DNA from: Candidatus Eisenbergiella merdipullorum
GTDB lineage: Bacteria > Bacillota > Clostridia > Lachnospirales > Lachnospiraceae
Direction: 5' to 3'
Assembly (NCBI GenBank): GCA_019118445.1
Contig: DWYY01000045.1
Span: 1-64,000 of the forward strand
Length of the DNA stretch: 64,000 nucleotides
Shown here: positions 48,160 through 57,074 of the stretch, piece after piece
Numbering within the stretch: the first letter of the stretch is position 1
How the letters are laid out: each line of letters starts with the position of its first letter
Translations under genes and position numbers: made by a program
Notes under the pieces: model-generated
The model's input: only the letters and a program-made list of their open reading frames with translations
Databases searched by the model: none
What the model was told of the DNA's origin: nothing

Positions 48160-50316
48160 TTACTTCGTCAGCACTTCCATGATCTCATTGGATCTGGTCA
48201 CGAACCGGGTCATTGCCTCCGCGTCCAGCGGGCCGTTCTGCAGCTTTGCAAGATCGTAAAGCTGTTCGCAGATCAGCTTCTCGTTCGCGTTGTCCTTATC
48301 CTCCTTATGCTCAAGCACATATTTCACAAGAGGATGGTTCGCGTTCAGCACCAGGGTCTCGCCCTCTCCGCCGAACATTCCCATATCCATGCCGTTCGCG
48401 GCGTACATCCGCATCATATCCTGCATCCTTCTGCTTTCCTCGGCGATGGTCAGGACAGAGGATACCTTATCATTTTTCAGCTTCTCCACCTTTACGGTGA
48501 GCTTGTCGTTTCCAAGTGCCTTGCGCACCAGCTTCTGCAGGGCTTCAGACTGGGCGTCAAGCTCCTTCTGATCCTCTTCGGAGGTTTCCGTCTTGAAGGA
48601 ATCGGTGATGTCCGCATCGATCCTGCGGAAGCGGATCCCCTCATTCTTCATTTCGAGCTGGTTGATGAAAGGCTGATCGATCTGGTCAGGCAGCACCACC
48701 GCATCCATGCCTTCCTGTTTGAACATGTTCACGTACTGGCTCTGCTGTTTCAGATCCGTCACATAGTAAATGACCTTTTCCTTCTTCTCTTCCTTGTCCT
48801 TGGCCTCGGCCTTCTCGTCCGTCTTTGCGGCGTCTGCGGCATCCTCCGTCTTCGAAGCGTCCGAGGTTTCTTCCGACTTTTCGCCGTCTTTCCCGGAAGC
48901 GTCCTCTTTCTTTTCATCCGGATCGGACTTGCTCACCTCCAGGCAGTCAGGCAGGGTCTTATACTTGCCGTCCAGGTCCTTGAACAGGATGTAATCCGTC
49001 ATCTTCTGGCAGAACTTGTCATCCTTCAGGCAGCCGTATTTCACGAACGGGCTGATATCATCCCAGTATTTCTCATATTCTTCCCTGTCGGTCTTGCACA
49101 TGCCGGAAAGCTTGTCCGCCACCTTCTTGGTGATATAATCGGAGATCTTCTTCACAAAGCCGTCATTCTGCAGCGCGCTTCTGGAAACGTTCAGCGGCAG
49201 GTCCGGGCAGTCGATCACGCCCTTCAGGAGCATGAGGAACTCCGGAATGACTTCCTTGATGTTGTCCGCGATGAAGACCTGATTGTTGTACAGCTTGATG
49301 GTCCCTTCGATGGACTCATACTCCATGTTGATCTTAGGGAAATACAGGATGCCCTTCAGGTTAAACGGATAATCCATGTTCAGATGGATCCAGAACAGCG
49401 GCTCCTTGTAATCATGGAAAACCTTCCTGTAAAATTCAATATAGTCATCCCGCGTGCATTCGCTGGGATTCTTCGTCCACAGCGGATGGATATCGTTCAT
49501 CAGCACAGGGCGCTTTTTGATCTTCAGCCTGACAGGTTCGGGCTTCTCCTCCGCCTTTTCGCCCTCTCCTGCTTCCTCGTCCTTCTTCTCTTTCTTGTCT
49601 TCCTTCTTCTCCGGCTGGATGGTCTCCAGGACCACATCCGTGTCCAGCTTCTCATCCTCGCTGATGATCTGCGTCTCAGGTGTGTTTTCCCTGGAAAGCC
49701 AGATCTCTACAGGCATAAAGGAGCAATATTTCTTAATTACCTCTTCCGCCTTGTATTCGTTGCAGAACTGCAGGCAGTCGTCATTCAGGAACAGAGTGAT
49801 CTGCGTCCCCACCTGATCCCAAGTGCCGTCCGTCATGGAAAATTCCGTTCCTCCGTCGCACTCCCAGTGGACAGGCACCGCTCCTTCCTTATAGGAAAGA
49901 GTGTCGATGTACACCTCATCCGCCACCATGAATGCGGAATAGAATCCTAGTCCGAAATGACCGATGATCTGGTTGTCATCTGACTTATCCTTATACTTTT
50001 CAATGAAATCAGCCGCGCCGGAAAAAGCGATCTGGTTGATATACTCCTCCACCTCATCCGCCGTCATGCCAAGGCCGTTATCAATAAACTTTAAGGTCTT
50101 CTCCTCCGGGTTCACGATCACCTGGATCTTTCCTTTATATCCTTCCGGAAGCGTATACTCTCCCATCACATCCAGCTTCTTCAGCTTGGTGATGGCATCG
50201 CAGCCATTGGAGATCAGCTCCCTGAAAAAAATATCGTGGTCCGAATACAGCCACTTCTTAATGATCGGAAAAATATTTTCGCTGTTAATGGACAGGCTTC
50301 CATGTCTCTCTGCCAT
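48160..50316 (-). CDS. htpG: Molecular chaperone HtpG (Hsp90)
   Basis: A 718-residue bacterial Hsp90. The GHKL ATPase domain shows ELISNGCDAI, DNGLGMTADEV and GHFGLGFYSAFMV. It is notably longer than usual (about 620-680). A charged linker (KKEDKKEKKDEEAGEGEKAEEK) separates N and middle domains, and a second, longer acidic insert (about 50 residues rich in Glu, Lys, Asp, Ala) lies later in the middle region. The start is taken as the ATG at 50316 (MAERHGSLS); a GTG at 50325 is too close to the AAAGGA. It has a TTGACA promoter with a perfect CIRCE element just upstream. Confidence 0.95.
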   Translation of the reverse strand: MAERHGSLSINSENIFPIIKKWLYSDHDIFFRELISNGCDAITKLKKLDVMGEYTLPEGYKGKIQVIVNPEEKTLKFIDNGLGMTADEVEEYINQIAFSGAADFIEKYKDKSDDNQIIGHFGLGFYSAFMVADEVYIDTLSYKEGAVPVHWECDGGTEFSMTDGTWDQVGTQITLFLNDDCLQFCNEYKAEEVIKKYCSFMPVEIWLSRENTPETQIISEDEKLDTDVVLETIQPEKKEDKKEKKDEEAGEGEKAEEKPEPVRLKIKKRPVLMNDIHPLWTKNPSECTRDDYIEFYRKVFHDYKEPLFWIHLNMDYPFNLKGILYFPKINMEYESIEGTIKLYNNQVFIADNIKEVIPEFLMLLKGVIDCPDLPLNVSRSALQNDGFVKKISDYITKKVADKLSGMCKTDREEYEKYWDDISPFVKYGCLKDDKFCQKMTDYILFKDLDGKYKTLPDCLEVSKSDPDEKKEDASGKDGEKSEETSDASKTEDAADAAKTDEKAEAKDKEEKKEKVIYYVTDLKQQSQYVNMFKQEGMDAVVLPDQIDQPFINQLEMKNEGIRFRRIDADITDSFKTETSEEDQKELDAQSEALQKLVRKALGNDKLTVKVEKLKNDKVSSVLTIAEESRRMQDMMRMYAANGMDMGMFGGEGETLVLNANHPLVKYVLEHKEDKDNANEKLICEQLYDLAKLQNGPLDAEAMTRFVTRSNEIMEVLTK

Positions 50317-50377
50317 ATCAATCACATTCCTTTCTCTCTTTATAAAAACAGCGTATACCCATTACGCTCTGATATTA

Positions 50378-50406
50378 AGTTTACTTCTGACGACAGGAAA
50401 TGTCAA
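50378..50406 (-). promoter_or_regulatory. htpG promoter
   Basis: Minus-strand TTGACA and TAAACT with 17-bp spacing. The CIRCE element ends 7 bp upstream of the -35. Confidence 0.82.
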
Positions 50407-50413
50407 TAGAAAA

Positions 50414-50440
50414 TTAGCACTCATTTTAAATGAGTGCTAA
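50414..50440. promoter_or_regulatory. CIRCE element (HrcA operator)
   Basis: TTAGCACTC, nine bases, GAGTGCTAA: a perfect match to the CIRCE consensus. It lies between glgB and htpG, upstream of the htpG -35 box, so HrcA should repress htpG except after heat or protein stress. Confidence 0.96.
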
Positions 50441-50444
50441 TAAC

Positions 50445-52250
50445 TCATCTGTCTCTTTTCATCAGATACAATCCGCCAAACGCGGGAAGGTCCAGAAAGA
50501 GCGCTCCATCCCTGCTTGAGAGCAGCTTTCCCTTCTCCCCGGCAGCGGGCTGCGTCCCGCCGTAGATGTCCCAGTCGCTGGACAGACACAATTCAAAACA
50601 GCCCTCCTGTCCGTCCAGGATCAGCCGGAAATCCTTCTCCTCTTTTCCCGAAAAATGGAATACCGCCAGAAGCTCTTGTTTTCCGTCCGTGCGCAGGAAG
50701 GCGTAGGTACATGTTTTTTCCTCATGGCAGTCAACCCAGCGAAATCCCTTCCTGTCGTAATCCAGCAGCCAGAGGGCAGGCGTATCCAGATAGAGCCGGT
50801 TCAGCTCTTTGATAAACGCATGGAATCCGGCGTGCAGCGGAAATTCGAGCAGCTCCCAGTCCAGCTCCCTCTTTTCATCCCACTCCCGGAAATGTGCCAG
50901 CTCATTTCCCATGAAATTCAGCTTTTTCCCCGGATGAGCGTACATATACATGTACAGCGCCCTTGCCTGCGGGAACTTCTTTTCATATTCCCCGTTCATC
51001 TTCTGGATGATAGTCGCTTTTCCATGCACCACTTCGTCGTGAGAAAGGGGAAGAAGATAATTCTCCTCATAAAAATACATCATGGAAAAGGTCAGCTTAT
51101 GATACTCTCCCGTCCGGTATTCGGGGTCTGTGCGGAAATAATCCAGCGTGTCATTCATCCAGCCCATATCCCATTTGTAATCAAATCCCAGTCCGCCCGC
51201 ATCAGCCCCCTTCGTCACGCCCGGAAAGCTGGTGGAGTCCTCCGCCGCCAGCAGGATGCCGGGATGGCGCTCCTTCAGGCCGCGGTTCATATATTGCAAA
51301 AATTCCACCGCATTCCGGTTCACGCCCCGCTCCGGCTGACCCTGCCAATAGATCATGTTGCTGATCGCATCCATGCGCAGCCCGTCAAAATGATATTCCT
51401 TCAGCCAGTAATCCGCGCAGGATTGCAGAAAACTTCTCACCTCCCCTCGGGAATGCATGAAATTCCTGCTCCCCCACTCGCTGTTTCCCACATCCGGGCT
51501 GGGGTATTCATACAGCGCCGTGCCGTCATAATCAGCCAGTGCGTAATCATCCACCGCAAAATGTACAGGGACGAAATCCAGGATCAGCCCGATCCCGTTC
51601 TGATGGAACAGGTCCACCATCCGCTTCAGCTCATCCGCCGTCCCATAGCGCGAAGTGGGGCTGAAAAATCCGGTCTGCTGATATCCCCAGGATGCATCGC
51701 TGGGATGCTCCCCCAGAGGCATCAGTTCCACATAATTATAACCGCATTCCTTCAGATAGGGGATCAGAAGGTCCGCCAGCTCATCATAGCGGTACCAGTC
51801 CGTTTCCTCCTTTCCCTTCTTTTTCCAGGAGCCCGCATGTATCTCGTAAATGTTTAAGGGTTCTTTCCTACAGTCACTGCGCCTTTTCATCCATCCCGCG
51901 TCGCGGAACCGATAAGCCGTCATATCCCGGATAAAGCTCGCGGTCTGCGGGCGCAGCTCCATACCTAAGCCGTATGGATCGCAGTGGTCCCGAAAGGTCC
52001 CGTCTTTTCTCCAGATCCGATATTTGTACATATCCCCCGTTCTCGCTTCCGGGATCACGCACTCCCAGAAATTCCCGTCATAGATCTTATTCATCGGTGT
52101 TTCCATCCAGCCGTTAAACGACCCGATGACGGAGATCCTGTCCGCCGCCGGAGCGAACGTGCGGAACACCGCTCCCGCCCTGCCCGGTCTGCATCCCAAA
52201 TATTCATATGCGTCAAAAATTTTCCCGGTATAAAATCCGTACATATCCAT
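50445..52250 (-). CDS. glgB: 1,4-alpha-glucan branching enzyme
   Basis: Introduces alpha-1,6 branches into glycogen. Residues about 20-100 are a CBM48 domain (FRTFAPAADRISVIGSFNGW). The GH13 barrel follows with GYNYVELMPLGEHPSD, the nucleophile Asp in DGLRMDAI, the acid Glu in LLAAEDST and LSHDEVVHGK. The C-terminal beta domain is present. At 601 residues it is the short form with one N-terminal module. The ORF-track start (52364) is replaced by the ATG at 52250 (MDMYGFYTGK), which has GGGAGG upstream. No other glycogen gene is nearby. The stop codon is 5 bp from the CIRCE element. Confidence 0.94.
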   Translation of the reverse strand: MDMYGFYTGKIFDAYEYLGCRPGRAGAVFRTFAPAADRISVIGSFNGWMETPMNKIYDGNFWECVIPEARTGDMYKYRIWRKDGTFRDHCDPYGLGMELRPQTASFIRDMTAYRFRDAGWMKRRSDCRKEPLNIYEIHAGSWKKKGKEETDWYRYDELADLLIPYLKECGYNYVELMPLGEHPSDASWGYQQTGFFSPTSRYGTADELKRMVDLFHQNGIGLILDFVPVHFAVDDYALADYDGTALYEYPSPDVGNSEWGSRNFMHSRGEVRSFLQSCADYWLKEYHFDGLRMDAISNMIYWQGQPERGVNRNAVEFLQYMNRGLKERHPGILLAAEDSTSFPGVTKGADAGGLGFDYKWDMGWMNDTLDYFRTDPEYRTGEYHKLTFSMMYFYEENYLLPLSHDEVVHGKATIIQKMNGEYEKKFPQARALYMYMYAHPGKKLNFMGNELAHFREWDEKRELDWELLEFPLHAGFHAFIKELNRLYLDTPALWLLDYDRKGFRWVDCHEEKTCTYAFLRTDGKQELLAVFHFSGKEEKDFRLILDGQEGCFELCLSSDWDIYGGTQPAAGEKGKLLSSRDGALFLDLPAFGGLYLMKRDR

Positions 52251-52438
52251 TGCCGTTTCCTCCCTGGCATATGCCGTTTTCTTTCTTGCATCGTTTATTT
52301 GACTGCCGTCGTTTAGCCTGTTAAAATGATTGTAGCCGTTCCATACCGGACCTTCCACCGTCACTTTCCGGAAAAAGTTGTTTATTCAACGGCTTCCCAA
52401 AAATGTCGAAAAACGCCTGCGCGCGGGAAAGGAAAACC

Positions 52439-52993
52439 ATGGACCTTCGTGTACAGAGAACCAGAATGAATATCAGAAATGCCTTCATTGAGCTCCGCGC
52501 CCGCAAGCCCATTGAAAAGATCACAGTAAAAGAGCTGGCGGAAGCCGCCTTCATCAACAAGGCAACCTTCTACCAGCACTATGAAGATATTTATGATCTG
52601 TCGGAATCCATGGAAGACGAGCTGATCGACAACATCATCGGCTCCATCCCCCATCCCGATACGCTCCTCGACGATCCGGAGCAGGCTACGCTCGAGATAT
52701 TCGCCGCATTTTCCAGCCAGACCAGACTGCTGGAAATCCTTTTTTCCGGCAGCCGCAGAAGCGTTCTGATCGAAAAGCTGGAAAACCGCATCCGGGAGCT
52801 GATCCTGCAACGATACCCCGATCATGAAGGAAATCCGGAAAAAGAGGTGCTGATCACCTTTCTCATCCAGGGTTCCTTTCATGCCTATCTGAAGCACGCC
52901 CGTACAGACAGCACCGGAAAAAGTCCGGCAGGCGGGCAGACGACGATCCGGCTCATCGCGGCCATGGTCAAACGCTTCCGGCCTTTTCCCTGA
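52439..52993 (+). CDS. TetR family transcriptional regulator
   Basis: A 184-residue regulator. The N-terminal helix-turn-helix is RARKPIEKITVKELAEAAFINKATFYQHYEDIYDL (core: VKELAEAAFINKATFYQHYEDI). The C-terminal ligand domain is short and diverged. It is divergent from glgB with a gap of about 190 bp, so glgB could be a target, but no palindrome was recognised. AAAGGA precedes the ATG at 52439; the ATG at 52403 lacks a site. It is convergent with the foldase gene, separated by 9 bp. Confidence 0.9.
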   Translation: MDLRVQRTRMNIRNAFIELRARKPIEKITVKELAEAAFINKATFYQHYEDIYDLSESMEDELIDNIIGSIPHPDTLLDDPEQATLEIFAAFSSQTRLLEILFSGSRRSVLIEKLENRIRELILQRYPDHEGNPEKEVLITFLIQGSFHAYLKHARTDSTGKSPAGGQTTIRLIAAMVKRFRPFP

Positions 52994-53002
52994 CGTGCCG
53001 TG

Positions 53003-54091
53003 TCAGTCTGCAGACCGTTCTTCCGGATGAAAAAACTCCTGATAGACCAGGAAGAAATTATCCGTGTCCACATCTTCCTCCCGGTTCAGAGAAACGGTTT
53101 CCCACAGCGGCTCGTTCAGGTTCCGCGGCAGGGAGTCCACAAACGCATCATACTCCTGGCCAAACACTTCATCTCTACGCTGTTCCGCGATCTTTTCCTT
53201 ATTTCGGTCCGTCTCCTCCCGGTTAAAGGCGCTGATGCACTTGATGATCTCATAACCCTCAGAGGTCTCCACCACATCGCTGATCTCATCCGTCCCCAGA
53301 TTAAACGCAGCCTCTTCAAAAGCCGGCTCCATTTCCCCTTTTCCGAAGGAAAGCGTGCTCTCCGTAGAGTCGCTGTATTTCTCGATCAGCGACTCAAAAG
53401 CTTCTCCCGAAACAGCTTCTTCGCGCACCCTGAGCGCCTTCTCATACAGGCGTTCCCTCTCCGCGTCGGAAAAAGGAGTCGTGGTCCCGTCCGCGTTATT
53501 CGTCACGGTACGGATCAGGATATGCTGTACCGTGATGGTGCGGGCCTCATCGTCGCTGATCTCCGGATTGATATCTCCGATGATCTCCCGGTATACTTTG
53601 TCTGCAAGCGCATAATCCCGGTACATTCCCACGATCAGGTCGCAGGATGCATCCATACTTTCTTTTTCCGCATCGTTTAAGGATCCATAATAGGCGTCCG
53701 CCGCTTCCTGCACGAGCGCTTCTTCTTTTTCCTCCAGCGTCACGCCTCTCCTGTCCGCGAGCAGCGTCATCGCCTTGATCTGGGACAGCTTCACCAGCAC
53801 GTTTTCCTTCAACTGTCTTTCGAGCGCTTCCCCATCCCCCGCGGCATTCCAGATATCTGCCCCGTATACGGATTCATACAGGTTCTGCTCCGTGGTCAGA
53901 TATACCTTCACCTCCGCCAGGCTGCAGGAGCTGTCCCCCAACCGGAACACTTCATTCCGGTGAAAGCCCGTGGTCAGGACGACGTCCATTGTCCCGTCCG
54001 CCGCGCAGCCCGTCAGGGACGAAAACAGCAGGGCCGCCAGCAAAAGAGCCGCCGCCCTCAGGCTTTTCGTTTTTCCCTTTCGTCTCTCCAT
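53003..54091 (-). CDS. prsA: PrsA-like peptidyl-prolyl isomerase lipoprotein
   Basis: A 362-residue extracytoplasmic foldase. The signal peptide (LRAAALLLAALLFSSL) ends in lipobox LTGC. A SurA/PrsA-type helical N-terminal region contains the long Glu-rich helices, and a parvulin domain (TVQHILIRTV, FESLIEKYSDSTES, FGKGEMEPAFEEAAFNLGTDEISDVVETSEGY) follows. It should help fold secreted proteins at the membrane surface. The C-terminus is acidic. Fourth in no clear operon: it follows the flavoprotein gene by 65 bp on the same strand. Confidence 0.88.
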   Translation of the reverse strand: MERRKGKTKSLRAAALLLAALLFSSLTGCAADGTMDVVLTTGFHRNEVFRLGDSSCSLAEVKVYLTTEQNLYESVYGADIWNAAGDGEALERQLKENVLVKLSQIKAMTLLADRRGVTLEEKEEALVQEAADAYYGSLNDAEKESMDASCDLIVGMYRDYALADKVYREIIGDINPEISDDEARTITVQHILIRTVTNNADGTTTPFSDAERERLYEKALRVREEAVSGEAFESLIEKYSDSTESTLSFGKGEMEPAFEEAAFNLGTDEISDVVETSEGYEIIKCISAFNREETDRNKEKIAEQRRDEVFGQEYDAFVDSLPRNLNEPLWETVSLNREEDVDTDNFFLVYQEFFHPEERSAD

Positions 54092-54156
54092 GTTTTTTGT
54101 TCTTCCTTAACCTCGCGTTTTTCTTATCGTATTTTCTTTCGTCCCGCTCTCGTCCG

Positions 54157-55578
54157 TCACGCCGTTTCGGTTCCGCCCGGGCAGAGCCTTGCCAGAATGC
54201 TCTCCGCGACACTCAGCCCGTTTGCCGACGCCTGCTGCAGCCCTCTGGTCACACCTGCGCCGTCCCCGATGGCACGAAGCCCTCTGACGCTGGTCTCAAA
54301 ATCCCTATCCACGACCACGCGGTTGGAATAGAACTTCACCTCCACGCCGTACAGGAGCGTCTCATCGCTGGCGATGCCGGGCGTCACCTTGTCAAGCGCC
54401 CGGATCATTTCCTCGATATCCACCATGATGCGGTGCGGAAATACCAGCGAAAGATCGCCCGGCACCGCGTCCTTTAATGTGGGGATCAGGTTGTTGCGGC
54501 ACAGACGTTCTTCCGTCGTTCTTCTTCCGCGCTTGAAATCACCATAGGTCTGCACCAGGATCTTTCCGCCGCAGAGCATGTTGGACAGCTCCGCGATCTT
54601 TCTCCCGTATTCGATGGGCGTGCTGAAGGGCCTGGTAAAATTCTTGGAGACCAGCAGGGCGAAATTGGTGTTGTCGGTCTTATATTCCTGCGCCTTATAG
54701 GCGTGACCGTTCACCACGGCAAGCCCGCCGTCGTAGTATTCCGACGCCACCTCTCCGGAAGGATTGGTGCAAAATGTGCGCACCTTGTCGTCAAACGTGG
54801 GAGTATAGAAGATCAGCTTTGCTTCATAAAGATTTTCATTCAGGAACTGCATCACTTCATCCCGCACTTCCACACGGACGCCGATATCCACCGTCCCCGG
54901 TACGGTTTCGATCCCGATCTCATGGCACTTATCCTTGAACCAATCCGCGCCTTCACGTCCCACCGCGCAGACCACTTCGTCCGCGAGGAAGGTCTCTCCC
55001 GCGTCCGTCACCACGCCTTCGGCGCGGCCGTCCTTTACCAGGATCTGAGTCACCATGGTATTGAAGAGCATGGAAGCGCCTTCCCTTTCCAGATGTTTTT
55101 GAAGGCGGGCATATATCTTATAGCCTTCCTCCGTTCCCAGATGCCGGATCGGGCATTCCACCAGCTTCAGGTTCGCATTGATGGCCTTACGCCGTATTTT
55201 CCTGATCTCCTTTTCCTTATCGACGCCGTATACCTTCGTGTCCGCGCCGAATTTCAGATAAATGGCGTCAGACTCCCCGATCAGCTCCTTCGTCCGCTCA
55301 TAGCCCAGGATCTGCGGCAGATTACCGCCCACGTCCGGAGAAAGCGAAAGCTTCCCGTCAGAAAAAGCGCCCGCTCCCGCAAATCCTGTGGTAATGGCGC
55401 AGGGCTTGCAGCCCACGCACACGCCCGTCTTCCTCTTGGGGCAGACCCGCTTCTCGATGGGTTTCCCCTTTTCTATGATCAGGACCTTCAGGTCCTTCTT
55501 CTTCTCCAGCAGCCTGCAGGCGCAGAAAATGCCTCCCGGCCCTGCCCCGATAATGATCACATCATACTTCTCAGCCAT
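54157..55578 (-). CDS. NAD(P)/FAD-dependent oxidoreductase
   Basis: A 473-residue flavoprotein. The N-terminal dinucleotide-binding motif IIIGAGPGGIFCACRLLE binds FAD, and a late AIGDGAGVTRGLQQASANG is the second FAD contact typical of the HI0933/geranylgeranyl-reductase-like fold. A conserved cysteine cluster (CPKRKTGVCVGCKPC) lies near residue 45, which might bind iron-sulfur or be redox-active. Members are widespread in Clostridia with no assigned substrate. The start MAEKYDVIIIGAG is unambiguous. Confidence 0.88.
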   Translation of the reverse strand: MAEKYDVIIIGAGPGGIFCACRLLEKKKDLKVLIIEKGKPIEKRVCPKRKTGVCVGCKPCAITTGFAGAGAFSDGKLSLSPDVGGNLPQILGYERTKELIGESDAIYLKFGADTKVYGVDKEKEIRKIRRKAINANLKLVECPIRHLGTEEGYKIYARLQKHLEREGASMLFNTMVTQILVKDGRAEGVVTDAGETFLADEVVCAVGREGADWFKDKCHEIGIETVPGTVDIGVRVEVRDEVMQFLNENLYEAKLIFYTPTFDDKVRTFCTNPSGEVASEYYDGGLAVVNGHAYKAQEYKTDNTNFALLVSKNFTRPFSTPIEYGRKIAELSNMLCGGKILVQTYGDFKRGRRTTEERLCRNNLIPTLKDAVPGDLSLVFPHRIMVDIEEMIRALDKVTPGIASDETLLYGVEVKFYSNRVVVDRDFETSVRGLRAIGDGAGVTRGLQQASANGLSVAESILARLCPGGTETA

Positions 55579-55694
55579 ATTTCCTCATTTTCCGCCGCTT
55601 TCGCGGCATTGAAACACAATGACAGCCTGCCGGTGCGTTCCGGCATCCACAACCTCCGCCATTATATCATACTTCCCGCGTCCCCGCCAGTGCA

Positions 55695-55766
55695 GCGTCT
55701 GTCGACGGACTTTTCTCGGTGTCTGACGATGGACTTTTCTCGGCGTCTGACGATGGACTTTTCTCA
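55695..55766. repeat. 24-bp tandem repeat, three copies
   Basis: Three head-to-tail 24-bp units containing GTCTGACGATGGACTTTTCTC, the first copy slightly diverged. It lies between the flavoprotein gene and the ilvE terminator. The 24-bp period keeps a short minus-strand ORF open (repeating KVHRQTPR), probably not a gene. Confidence 0.92.
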
Positions 55767-55784
55767 ATGGAAAGAAAACGGAAA

Positions 55785-55838
55785 GAAAAGAAAAACAGAC
55801 AGAAGAACGCCCTTCTTTTTGGGCTTCCCCCTGTCTGT
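55785..55838 (-). terminator. Intrinsic terminator of ilvE
   Basis: Minus-strand stem ACAGACAG / CTGTCTGT with an inner GCCC/GGGC pair, followed by TTTTTCTTTTC. It lies about 80 bp past the ilvE stop. Confidence 0.78.
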
Positions 55839-55916
55839 TCCATATCGATTTCTCTTTTTCTTCGCTTTTCGTGATCCACCGGTTTTCCTGCCCTTACGGA
55901 ATGGGCTGAAAATCTT

Positions 55917-56942
55917 TTAGAGGATCTTTCTCACCCATCCTTCCGGCCCTTCGATCCTGCCCATCTGAATGCCGGTCAGCGTATCATACAGCTTCTTGAC
56001 CACAGGTCCCATTTCCTCCATTCCGCTGGGGAGACAGATTTCCTTTCCGTGATCCACGATCTTGCCTACCGGGCAGATCACCGCAGCAGTTCCGCACAGT
56101 CCGCATTCCGCGAAATCCTTCACCTCTTCCAGCTTCACGGGACGTTCTTCCACTTCCATTCCAAGGATGTCTCTTGCGACCACCACCAGGGAACGTCTTG
56201 TGATGGAAGGAAGGATGCTTGCAGACTTAGGGATCACGATCTTTCCGTCTTTATCCACAAACAGGAAATTCGCCCCTCCGGTCTCCTCCACGTAGGTCCT
56301 CGTCGCGGGATCCAGGAACATGTTCTCATCGAATCCGTTCGCATGCGCGGTCACGCCTGCATGCAGGCTCATCGCGTAATTCAGTCCGGCCTTGATATGG
56401 CCCGTCCCGTGCGGGGCAGCCCTGTCAAAGTCGCTGACGCAGATGGTGATGGGCTTTGCGCCGCCCTTGAAATAAGGTCCCACAGGAGTGACAAACACGC
56501 GGAACTGATATTCCTCCGCCGGCTTCACGCCGATCACCGGAGAGCTTGCAAACATATAGGGACGGATGTAAAGCGTCGCCCCGCTTCCATAAGGAGGAAC
56601 CCATGCAGCATTCGCCTTCACCACCTGGTCAATCGCATCCAGGAATCTCTCTTTAGGGAAAGGCGGCATCTCCAGCCTCTTTGCGCTGTCGATCATACGC
56701 TCCGCGTTCAGGTCAGGGCGGAAGGTAACGATGTGGCCTTCCTCCGTCGTATACGCCTTCAGGCCCTCGAATACCTCCTGGCAGTACTGCAGGATTCCCG
56801 CGCATTCATTCAGCACCACATTTGCATCATCCGTCAGTTCGCCATCATCCCAGGCTCCGTTTTTATAATTGGAAACATAACGCTTATCCGTTACCATATA
56901 GGCGAATCCAAGATTGGCCCACTCGATGTTCTTCTTCTCCAT
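55917..56942 (-). CDS. ilvE: Branched-chain amino acid aminotransferase
   Basis: PLP enzyme interconverting Val/Leu/Ile and their 2-oxo acids. At 341 residues it is the larger BCAT type (like mammalian and Bacillus enzymes). It has VFEGLKAYTTEEGHIVTFRPDLNAERM (core FEGLKAY and FRPDLNA), YIRPYMFASSP, the Schiff-base lysine in GHIKAGLNYAMSL and the late GTAAVICPVG. The start is the ATG at 56942 (MEKKNIEWANLGF), with GGAG eight bases upstream. It has its own promoter and terminator. No T-box leader was recognised. Confidence 0.96.
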   Translation of the reverse strand: MEKKNIEWANLGFAYMVTDKRYVSNYKNGAWDDGELTDDANVVLNECAGILQYCQEVFEGLKAYTTEEGHIVTFRPDLNAERMIDSAKRLEMPPFPKERFLDAIDQVVKANAAWVPPYGSGATLYIRPYMFASSPVIGVKPAEEYQFRVFVTPVGPYFKGGAKPITICVSDFDRAAPHGTGHIKAGLNYAMSLHAGVTAHANGFDENMFLDPATRTYVEETGGANFLFVDKDGKIVIPKSASILPSITRRSLVVVARDILGMEVEERPVKLEEVKDFAECGLCGTAAVICPVGKIVDHGKEICLPSGMEEMGPVVKKLYDTLTGIQMGRIEGPEGWVRKIL

Positions 56943-57008
56943 CGTTCTCACTCCTCACTTTCCGTACTTTATTCTGATACTCTGTTAAACTTATTGATAT
57001 CGAGTGTT

Positions 57009-57036
57009 ATTATAGCACCATTTCTATCAGCGTCAA
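57009..57036 (-). promoter_or_regulatory. ilvE promoter
   Basis: Minus-strand TTGACG and TATAAT with 16-bp spacing, about 65 bp before the start codon. Confidence 0.75.
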
Positions 57037-57074
57037 AGTTTTTTTTGAAAAGAATAACATGATATAAATCCTGG

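Noticed and set aside
48307-49950. 547-aa plus-strand ORF
   Set aside because: It is antisense to htpG, whose motifs are unmistakable.
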